NCBI GenBank assembly: GCA_036377075.1 | Contig: DASUZB010000226.1 | Location: 1-20,109, forward strand | Direction of reading: 5' to 3' | Length of the DNA: 20,109 bases | Origin: DASUZB01 sp036377075 | GTDB lineage: Bacteria > Actinomycetota > CALGFH01 | Part shown: positions 6,531 through 11,940 of the stretch, one piece after another | How the letters are laid out: the number at the start of each line of letters is the position of its first letter | Numbering within the stretch: the stretch's first letter is position 1 | Program-made: the position numbers and the translations under genes | The notes under the pieces: generated by a model | What the model was told of the DNA's origin: nothing | What the model saw: the letters and a program-made list of their open reading frames with translations, nothing else | Database searches by the model: none

Positions 6531-7136
6531 TCAGGCGCTGCCGGGTGCGGGTGCGGACAGCAGGCGCGGCTGGCGGCCGAGGAAGGCGACGAGCTGGTCG
6601 CCGGGGCAGGCCGGGCCGGGCAGCCGAACCGGGCTGGCGAACAGCCCAGGCCGGGTGCCCGGGGTGACCAGCAGCGGGGCGATCGGCAGCAGCACGGCCG
6701 CCAGGCCCGACGGGAGCGGCCGGCCGGCGCCGCATGCGACCGAGATGTCCCAGCCGTGGACGGCGATCTCGATGGCTCCCGTCACCGCGACCGTGCTCGC
6801 GGTCAGCTCACGGTCCCCGGTGGCGACCCGGCGCTCGGCCGGCCCGGCAGCGGCGCAGGCGCCCAGCAGCCTCGCTGCCTGGCCGCGCAACCGCGCGACC
6901 GGGTCCCGCCCGGGCCCGTCGTAACCCTGCGCCGGCCCGGGGCTGACGCCTCCGGTGGCGATCGCCTCGCCCAGCACCCCGATCGAGTCGCTGAGGTGGT
7001 CCAGCAACGCTTCCAGGTCCCAGCCCGGGCACGGGGTAGGGCGCGACAGGAGCTGCGGAGTGACCAGCGCGGCACCGGCGAGCGCGTAACCGGCAGCTGC
7101 TTCGAGCAGTTCCAGCGCCCTGTTCAGCGGGGCCAC
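6531..7136 (-). CDS. TIGR03086-family metal-binding protein (mycothiol isomerase-like, DinB fold)
   Basis: A 201-residue protein related to the N-terminal domain of mycothiol-dependent maleylpyruvate isomerase. Key blocks are PTPCPGWDLEALLDHL (33-48), GAIEIAVHGWDIS (120-132) and CPGDQLVAFLGRQP (177-190). H47, E123 and H127 match the three metal ligands of the DinB/MDMPI fold, including the E-x3-H spacing. Relatives are thought to use a metal-bound thiol such as mycothiol; the reaction here is unknown. The start is GTG 7136, overlapping the end of the sigma-factor gene by 13 bp. With no good ribosome site of its own, it probably depends on translational coupling. This physical link suggests the sigma factor and this protein act in one stress response. 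Confidence 0.88.
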   Translation of the reverse strand: MAPLNRALELLEAAAGYALAGAALVTPQLLSRPTPCPGWDLEALLDHLSDSIGVLGEAIATGGVSPGPAQGYDGPGRDPVARLRGQAARLLGACAAAGPAERRVATGDRELTASTVAVTGAIEIAVHGWDISVACGAGRPLPSGLAAVLLPIAPLLVTPGTRPGLFASPVRLPGPACPGDQLVAFLGRQPRLLSAPAPGSA

Positions 7137-8146
7137 GGGGGGACCGCCTGGTTCTGCGCTGGCGCGGGCCCGGCCGCGGCCGCACCGTACTCGGGTGGCA
7201 GGCCGAACGAGGCGAACAGGCTTGGGTTCTGGAAGGCGACGATCCGCGCGATCCCCGTCGCGGTGAACGTGGGCACCAGCACCGCGTGCGCGAGGTAGGC
7301 CCCGCCTGGCTCGCGCTGGTAGGCCGCGAACGCCGGCTGCCCGTTCGCCATCACCGGAACCAGCCGCAACCGCCCGGGCTCGGTGAGGAAGTTCCCCGCC
7401 ACAAAGCGCATGGCGGCCTGGCGGCCGGCGAACCAGGTCAGCAGCGGGGGCATCTCCAGGACGGCATCCTCCCGCAACAGCTCTGCAAGCGCGCTGGCGT
7501 CGGCGTTCTCGATGGCCGCGGCGAACCGGTCCAGCAGCGCCCGCCGGTCCGGCTCGGCGGGCTCGGCAAGCTCATCTTCGGCGGGCAGCGCCTGCGCGAG
7601 CTGGGCGCGGGCTCGCCGCAGGCCGCTGTTCACCGCGGTCGTCGTCGTGCCCAGCAGGTCCGCCACCTCAGCGGCCGGCCACTCCAGCACGTCCCGCAAG
7701 ATCAGCACCGCGCGCTGCCGGGCGGACAGGTACTGCAGCGCCGCGACGAAGGCCAGCCGGATACCCGCCCGCGCCGCTGCCGCCGCGGCCGGATCCTGAC
7801 GTTCCCCAGCCAGTAGCGCGTCGGGGAACGGCTGCAGCCACGGCACCTCCGGCGCGGCCACCAGCGGCGCCTCCGGGTCCTCCGCCGGCCCGCCCAGCCC
7901 CGACGGCAGCGGCCGGCGGCCGCGGCGCTCGATCGCGGTCAGGCACACGTTGGTCGCGATCCGGTACAGCCAGGTCCGCACCGACGAACGGCCCTCGAAC
8001 CCGTCATAGGACCGCCACGCCCGCAGGTACGTCTCCTGCACCAGGTCCTCGGCCTCCTCGGCCGAGCCCAGCATCCGGTAGCAGTGAGCCAGCAACTCAC
8101 CCCGGAACCGGCCGGTGAGACTGGTGAACTCCTCGCTGACCGTCAT
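7124..8146 (-). CDS. ECF RNA polymerase sigma factor with SnoaL-like C-terminal domain
   Basis: A 340-residue extracytoplasmic-function sigma factor. Sigma region 2 is at about 16-76 (LLAHCYRMLGSAEEAEDLVQ, then SSVRTWLYRIATNVCL). Region 4 is at about 135-185 (LQYLSARQRAVLILRDVLEW, then LLGTTTTAVNSGLRRAR). Residues about 200-320 form a SnoaL/NTF2-like domain (LLDRFAAAIENADASALAEL, MPPLLTWFAGRQAA). This layout matches the TIGR02960/SigX5-type ECF groups, in which the extra domain modulates activity and no classic anti-sigma gene is needed. None is seen beside it here. ATG 8146 is preferred to TTG 8158. The downstream gene overlaps it by 13 bp. Confidence 0.93.
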   Translation of the reverse strand: MTVSEEFTSLTGRFRGELLAHCYRMLGSAEEAEDLVQETYLRAWRSYDGFEGRSSVRTWLYRIATNVCLTAIERRGRRPLPSGLGGPAEDPEAPLVAAPEVPWLQPFPDALLAGERQDPAAAAAARAGIRLAFVAALQYLSARQRAVLILRDVLEWPAAEVADLLGTTTTAVNSGLRRARAQLAQALPAEDELAEPAEPDRRALLDRFAAAIENADASALAELLREDAVLEMPPLLTWFAGRQAAMRFVAGNFLTEPGRLRLVPVMANGQPAFAAYQREPGGAYLAHAVLVPTFTATGIARIVAFQNPSLFASFGLPPEYGAAAAGPAPAQNQAVPPWPR

Positions 8147-8259
8147 CGGCCACCCCAACTCGCCCGCGACGCGCAGGCCCTAGATATACGGACCGGCCGG
8201 CCGCCGCAAAATCGCCTCCCACCCGGGCGCCGAAGCAGCGCCGCAAGGAGAAGGGCACC

Positions 8260-8276
8260 GCCCCCCTGCGGGGGGC
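8260..8276. terminator. G+C-rich hairpin without T-tract
   Basis: GCCCCCC / GGGGGGC form a perfect 7-bp stem around a TGC loop. There is no T-run on either side, so intrinsic termination is doubtful. It may simply be a stable hairpin upstream of the sigma-factor gene. Confidence 0.3.
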
Positions 8277-8453
8277 CGACAGGGCGGCGGCGCTGTGTCC
8301 ACGATACGGCGACGGCAGCCCGGATCCCTCGCGTACGCAAACGGCCCACCGGGGACGCCGGGCCGGGCCACACACTGCCAGGCGTGGCGCCCCTTGACAC
8401 CGAATGGCCGCGCCCACAACACGTGACGGGTCTGACGCCTACGGCACATCTGG

Positions 8454-8492
8454 GTGAATCGTAGGTGACACCCGCGTGAATCGGCGGGTGAC
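8454..8492 (+). repeat. Two-copy direct repeat GTGAATCG-n2/3-GGTGAC
   Basis: Copy 1 is GTGAATCG (8454-8461) plus GGTGAC (8464-8469). Copy 2 is GTGAATCG (8476-8483) plus GGTGAC (8487-8492). The copies are spaced 22-23 bp, about two helical turns. They lie 60-98 bp before the ATG of a truncated response-regulator frame at 8552, where an activator site would be expected. Confidence 0.5.
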
Positions 8493-8551
8493 GTGGCGGC
8501 TGCCAGGTCGCGTGGTGGCCAACCATGGTCGGATCGGGGGGTGCGGCTTGA

Positions 8552-8680
8552 ATGCCTGTCAAGGTCCTGCTGATCGACAGCCAGAAGGTGCTGACCGACG
8601 CGTTGACGGAGTTGGGTCGGGCGACGCCTTCTACGTCAACTCCAGGGAGGCGGCCGCCAACCCTCCCCAGCTGGCACTGA
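8552..8680 (+). pseudogene. N-terminal stub of a response-regulator receiver domain
   Basis: From ATG 8552 the frame reads MPVKVLLIDSQKVLTDAL, the first strand, acidic pocket and start of helix 1 of a NarL/LuxR-type receiver. After about residue 20 it becomes low-complexity Pro/Ser/Thr/Arg and stops at 8678-8680, 42 residues in all. The phosphorylation Asp, the rest of the receiver and the DNA-binding domain are missing. The downstream half of the same DNA reads as another protein's C-terminus in a different frame, so a deletion probably fused two unrelated gene ends. Confidence 0.55.
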
Positions 8681-8691
8681 CCGTCCAGTAG
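8611..8691 (+). pseudogene. C-terminal tail resembling a DNRLRE-type surface-protein domain
   Basis: In the frame ending at TAG 8689-8691 the DNA reads GDAFYVNSREAAANPPQLALTVQ in two adjoining pieces (GDAFYVNSREAAANP, PQLALTVQ). 'SREA-x-x-N-x-PQL-x-LT' is the characteristic end of DNRLRE beta-domains found in secreted or cell-wall proteins. Only about 25 residues remain and no start or signal peptide is present. It overlaps the response-regulator stub in another frame and is probably the other side of the same deletion junction. Confidence 0.45.
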
Positions 8692-8917
8692 AGGCCTGAA
8701 CGGCAGCGGTTTCCGGTGTGCCAGCGCTGCAAGGAGCTGGCGGGGATGCTGGGGATCGGCTGAGCCCTCCCAGGCTGGCCAAGGCAACGCAGCGGCTGGC
8801 TGCGACTACTGGCCTCGCGTCACGCCGGTATGGAGGTGACCGTGACCTCGATGGCTGCGGGCAGGGCCGAGCGCTTGGTGACGCTCGCCCGGCCATGCGA
8901 GTCACGAGGTCCTCCGC
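8692..8917. other. Short gap with only weak coding traces
   Basis: One plus-strand stretch ending at about 8763 reads FPVCQRCKELAGMLGIG with a C-x2-C pair, suggesting a zinc-knuckle scrap. A second (8831-8934) reads MEVTVTSMAAGRAERLVTLA. Neither can be assigned and both may be chance. Confidence 0.2.
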
Positions 8918-9982
8918 TCAGGCGCGCTTGCTGACGCGGAACTCGGCCTCGGTCCCGACCGATCCGTCGTGGCCCTCGACCATCCAGCCCAGCAGTGAGT
9001 GGCCGGGACGGGCGCCGGCGGGGATGCTGGCCACCAGCTCGAACGTCGCCTGCTCCCCTGGGTGCAAGGCACCACCCAACGGCGCGCAGGCCAGTCCGTA
9101 GCGGTGCTGCTGGTGGACGGTCCAGCGGCCGTCCGGCCCGAGCAGGTTCACGGTCACCGTGTAGTTCGGGCAGGGATGCAGCGGGACGGTCCAGTTGCCT
9201 CGGTTGGCGAGGGTCACCCGGTAGGGCAGCGCCGCCCCGGCCACCGCCGTCCGGGGGATCCGGAGCCGGAGGTCCAGCGAGGTCGCGTCCCCGTACATCG
9301 TCCCGGCCGCCGGTCCGGACAGGGTGAACGGCGCCCCGTCGCCGATCGACGGCTGCCCCCCGTGGACGCATGGCGGCGGGGTGACCGCGACCGGCGCCGA
9401 CGTGCTGGTCCGCGGCGACGCACCGGTGGAGAGTGGCAGCCGGATCGCGACCGCCTCGGGCGCGGGCCGGCACCAGTTGAACCAGTGCACCTCCGCGGTG
9501 ATCGCGCCGCCCGGCCGGAGCACGACCTGGTTGGGGTGGGGTGGCGGCGACGGCCGGGAGATCAGCGAGGACACCGGCAGCAGGGTGCCACGCTCGTCGA
9601 GCAGCTCGAACGACGGGTACGGCGAGAGCGGCAGCGAGCAGTCGACCGCGCCGCCGTTGACGAGCTGGACCGTCCCGGTCACGGCCTCCTGGTGGAGGCC
9701 CTGCCAGGTGAGCCCGGTGCGGACGGCGGCACCGCGGCACCCTGGCGCGGCCGGCGTAGGTCCCTGCTCGACGGGTGGCGCCGGACGCCACGGGACCACC
9801 GGGCCCGGCCGGAGGTGCGCTGGCGGCGGGACCACTGACACGCCGGGGGCATCGCCAACCGGGCGGTCGGGCTGGGCAGGCTCGGCCCGCCGGGCGCACC
9901 CGGGGAGCACCATGGCAGCAGCCAGCAGCACGGCGACCAGCGCCGTCGCGTTCCTCAGGGGTCCAATCCAGGGTACTGGCAT
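8918..9982 (-). CDS. Secreted lipoprotein with two DUF4232-like beta domains
   Basis: A 354-residue predicted lipoprotein. Residues 10-28 are a hydrophobic signal (NATALVAVLLAAAMVLPG) followed by the lipobox cysteine C29 (VLPGC). A Pro-rich linker covers about 32-78. Two beta-rich modules follow. The first (about 80-190) has VQLVNGGAVDCSLPLSPYPS and LRPGGAITAEVHWFNWC. The second (about 225-350) has RVTLANRGNWTVPLHPCPNY and LHPGEQATFELVASIPAG. Both modules pair an 'N-x-G, Cys, Pro' block with a 'PGg' block, which recalls DUF4232 domains, so an internal duplication is likely. It should be anchored outside the cell membrane; function unknown. ATG 9982 is chosen over 10045 because it places the signal peptide at the N-terminus. 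Confidence 0.8.
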   Translation of the reverse strand: MPVPWIGPLRNATALVAVLLAAAMVLPGCARRAEPAQPDRPVGDAPGVSVVPPPAHLRPGPVVPWRPAPPVEQGPTPAAPGCRGAAVRTGLTWQGLHQEAVTGTVQLVNGGAVDCSLPLSPYPSFELLDERGTLLPVSSLISRPSPPPHPNQVVLRPGGAITAEVHWFNWCRPAPEAVAIRLPLSTGASPRTSTSAPVAVTPPPCVHGGQPSIGDGAPFTLSGPAAGTMYGDATSLDLRLRIPRTAVAGAALPYRVTLANRGNWTVPLHPCPNYTVTVNLLGPDGRWTVHQQHRYGLACAPLGGALHPGEQATFELVASIPAGARPGHSLLGWMVEGHDGSVGTEAEFRVSKRA

Positions 9983-10231
9983 GCCGGCGACCGTATCGCG
10001 ACCAGCCCTCGTCACCAGGTTGTCGCCGTTGTCGGTCGCCATCATTCTCCCAGGACTCGCGAGTCAGCACGCTGAGGCTCCCAGACTTCCGCGGCGCCCT
10101 CAACGGTGGGCGCCTCCGACGAACGACCTGATTCCGCGTCAGTACGCTGGCCGCCGGCCGCTGCGGCGCGGCCTCCCAGCGCTACTCGATCCAGGTCACC
10201 TGCAAGCTGGCGCCATCGCGTGGGCGCCCGT
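9983..10231. other. Intergenic region upstream of the lipoprotein
   Basis: It holds the presumed lipoprotein promoter and the 3' side of the broken methyltransferase gene. A short palindrome ACTCGCGAGT lies at about 10055. No gene or clear promoter was recognised. Confidence 0.3.
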
Positions 10232-10692
10232 CTACAGGTAGCGGCGCACCGCGGTCCTGTAGCTGCGGTACGCGGCCCCGAAGCGGCGTTCCAGGGAACG
10301 CTCCTCCCGAATGACCACGACGTGGGTCGCCACCAGCACGACCGGCAGGAGCGGCAGCGGCCAGGCGGTGCCGGCAACCAGCGCGGCCCCACGTAGCCGA
10401 GGGTCCAGGCGCCGTACATCGGGTTCCTGCCGTGGGCGTACGGCCCGCGGTGGACGAGCTGGTTGGGCCGTTCGAGGTCGACGCCGGCAGCCGCCCGCAC
10501 CGCCGATGCCCCGAGCCACAGGCCGGCGAGGAGCAGGGGCCAGCCGCAACCGTGGCCGATCCAGGCTGGCCAGGGCAGGCTCCACGGCTTGACGACCTGG
10601 AGGAGGATGCCCGCCCCCAGGCCCACCACGTGGGCCTGGGGGATCGGGATGTTGCCCCACCGCCAGGCCGGGCCACCTGCCCGCGGACTCAT
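10232..10692 (-). pseudogene. Isoprenylcysteine methyltransferase-like membrane protein, broken by one missing base
   Basis: Two minus-strand frames together give a normal ~150-residue membrane methyltransferase of the ICMT/phospholipid methyltransferase type. The first part (from ATG 10692) has hydrophobic segments (HVVGLGAGILLQVVKPW; GWPLLLAGLWLGASAVRAA) and the motif LVHRGPYAHGRNPMYGAW. After TLGYVG the frame goes wrong. In the +1 frame it resumes AALVAGTAWPLPLLPVVLVA and ends EERSLERRFGAAYRSYR...RYL, the typical catalytic C-terminal motif with paired Glu and Arg-Phe-Gly-x-x-Y. The break is at the C-run 10387-10390 (G-run on the coding strand), where one extra G would restore the frame. 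This is either a real inactivating indel or a homopolymer sequencing error. Confidence 0.8.
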
Positions 10693-10936
10693 CCTGAGCG
10701 CGTCAACGGGCGGACGCTGTCGTCGGCCCGCGGCGCGGCGTCGATCGCTGGTATGCGGCGCCGACGAGGGATCCGGAGCGCATCAGGCACCTGCCCCGCA
10801 GCCGCTCCACTCGAGGGGCATGGCCTCTGCCCCGGGACATTCGGTGGCGACACCCGCGCGGTGGTCGGGCGGCAGGTGGCCTCGCCGCGGCCCCGGCCCG
10901 GCCGGCTGCCGCCCCGGCCTCGGACCTGACCGAGCC
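10693..10936. other. Gap without a recognisable gene
   Basis: Very GC-rich sequence between the methyltransferase start and a monooxygenase fragment. No frame could be assigned to a family, and no clear promoter or hairpin was found. Confidence 0.4.
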
Positions 10937-11118
10937 TCAGGGCTGACGGAACAGCCGCCGCCGCAGCGCCTCCTCCGCCGCCGCGCGCGGATCGCCCGCG
11001 TCCGCGGGAGCCTGCCACGCGACGACGGCGTCCGGCCGCACGAGCACCGCGCCGTCGGGACCGAGGCCGTAGGCCTGGGCGAACGTCTCGTTCTTGTCGA
11101 CCAGGTCGCCGTCCGGTG
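10937..11118 (-). pseudogene. C-terminal fragment of a FAD-dependent aromatic monooxygenase
   Basis: On the minus strand, in the frame ending TGA 10937-10939, the DNA reads FAQAYGLGPDGAVLVRPDAV followed by VAWQAPADAGDPRAAAEEAL and RRRLFRQP. 'LGPDGAVLVRPDG-VAWR' is the conserved tail of PHBH-type FAD monooxygenases such as polyketide and rifampicin hydroxylases, just before the C-terminal helix. About 58 residues are left. The FAD-binding GxGxxG domain, the DG motif and the middle of the protein are absent, and no start codon precedes the fragment. It is a gene remnant. Confidence 0.7.
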
Positions 11119-11161
11119 AGCGACGGCAAGCTGCGGTTTCGGCACGCCCGAGTCCGCGGCA

Positions 11162-11437
11162 CTAGCGCGCGCGTGCGTAGGCGAGGTCGAAGTCGTGGTT
11201 CCAGTTCGAGCCGTCGTTCGATTGCTCCCAGCGGCCGACGATCGCGTTGCCGTCCGGGGCATCGGGGTGCTCGACCTCCCACCGCTGGATGAGGAAGCGC
11301 CGTCCCGGCAGCCACTCGAAGGTGGTGCGTGCACGCGGGGCATCGGCCGGGTTCGGGGCGAACGACGTGGTCATGCTCCACGCTCCGACGAAGACGTCGA
11401 GCGGTTCCAGCGCCTTGTGTGCGGCCGCCTCTGCCAT
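11162..11437 (-). CDS. DUF1579-like protein with an apparent in-frame internal deletion
   Basis: A 91-residue open frame. Residues 9-68 (ALEPLDVFVGAWSMTTSFAP; ARTTFEWLPGRRFLIQRWEV; EHPDAPDGNAIVG) match the N-terminal part of DUF1579-like lipocalin-type proteins. Residues 69-88 (RWEQSNDGSNWNHDFDLAYA) match their C-terminus. Full-length relatives, as I remember them, have roughly 50-60 residues between 'IIG' and 'GRWE', including the 'YFDSRGVARVY' and 'FTGTFSDDG' strands; here the two blocks are joined at one glycine. The barrel would lack several strands, so the product is probably not functional although the frame is intact. ATG 11437 is preceded by AAAGGA about 5-7 nt away. It lies next to the monooxygenase remnant. 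Confidence 0.65.
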   Translation of the reverse strand: MAEAAAHKALEPLDVFVGAWSMTTSFAPNPADAPRARTTFEWLPGRRFLIQRWEVEHPDAPDGNAIVGRWEQSNDGSNWNHDFDLAYARAR

Positions 11438-11542
11438 CGCGGTCCTTTCCGTCCGGGGCTGGTGCGCGTCGATGGCGAGGGTACCGATGGCTGTCGCGCC
11501 GTGGACCGCCTCGGATGGGTCGACCCGTGCGCCCGGCGGCGA

Positions 11543-11875
11543 TCAGTCCGGGCGGTTGGTGGCGGCGCTCACCGTGTCCACGACGACGCGGTGGTGGATG
11601 ACGGTGGCGTCGTAGCTGGCCAGCACCGCCTCCGCGTCGGGTTCGACGATGGCGTGGTCGAGGTTGGTGCCGGCGAACCGCCGGACCGCTTCCAGGGACT
11701 CCCAGAGGGTGAGCACCTGCAGCTCGACGTGGCCGTCGTGATCGCGCCGCAGCAGGTAGGCGCCGTGGTAGCCATCGATCGCCTGCAGGGTGGGCAGGAC
11801 CGTGCGGGTGAAGTGGTCACGATAGGCGTCGGCGCCCTCAGCGGTGGCGGTGGCGTGGAAGGACCTGATGATCAC
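11543..11875 (-). CDS. Antibiotic biosynthesis monooxygenase (ABM)-like small protein
   Basis: A 110-residue dimeric alpha/beta-barrel-type protein. It begins MIIRSFHATATAEGADAYRD and continues LPTLQAIDGYHGAYLLRRDH, then VELQVLTLWESLEAVRRFAG and ends with a beta strand (ASYDATVIHHRVVVDTV). The pattern 'xGyxGxxLlrr...e-h-v-WeS-eAvraFaG' is shared with ABM-domain and stress-responsive A/B-barrel proteins, which include cofactor-free oxygenases and heme-degrading enzymes as well as proteins with no known reaction. The GTG start at 11875 is fixed by AGGAGG (11881-11886) five nt upstream. It follows the serine hydrolase gene by 65 bp on the same strand and is probably in its operon. Confidence 0.82.
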   Translation of the reverse strand: MIIRSFHATATAEGADAYRDHFTRTVLPTLQAIDGYHGAYLLRRDHDGHVELQVLTLWESLEAVRRFAGTNLDHAIVEPDAEAVLASYDATVIHHRVVVDTVSAATNRPD

Positions 11876-11880
11876 GGTGT

Positions 11881-11886
11881 CCTCCT
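11881..11886 (-). promoter_or_regulatory. Ribosome binding site for the ABM-like gene
   Basis: AGGAGG on the minus strand has a 5-nt spacer to GTG 11875. It rules out the much longer open frame that continues upstream. Confidence 0.7.
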
Positions 11887-11940
11887 GTCGGTCGTACGGG
11901 TGATGGCGCGAGGGTCGGCCGCACCGCCCGGACGCTCTGG

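Larger units (their letters stand above)
8147..8551. other. About 400 bp without a recognisable gene
   Basis: No frame here resembles a known protein. It contains the presumed promoter of the leftward sigma gene, a G+C hairpin (8260-8276) and a two-copy direct repeat (8454-8492). An isolated TTGACA at 8394-8399 lacks a -10 partner. Confidence 0.5.

Noticed and set aside
8183..8188. TATATC on the minus strand as a -10 box for the sigma factor gene
   Set aside because: The position (about 37 bp before ATG 8146) is reasonable, but no acceptable -35 sequence was found 16-18 bp upstream.
8394..8399. Perfect TTGACA, a possible -35 box
   Set aside because: No TAnnnT-like -10 element lies 16-18 bp downstream and no intact gene follows nearby.
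8831..8934. Small plus-strand frame starting MEVTVTSMAAGRAERLVTLA
   Set aside because: No ribosome site or family match, and it runs into the convergent lipoprotein gene; probably chance or an unidentifiable scrap.
10689..11381. Long minus-strand open frame over the monooxygenase remnant and the DUF1579-like gene
   Set aside because: It is Arg/Gly-rich shadow sequence. The recognisable monooxygenase and DUF1579 motifs are in other frames.
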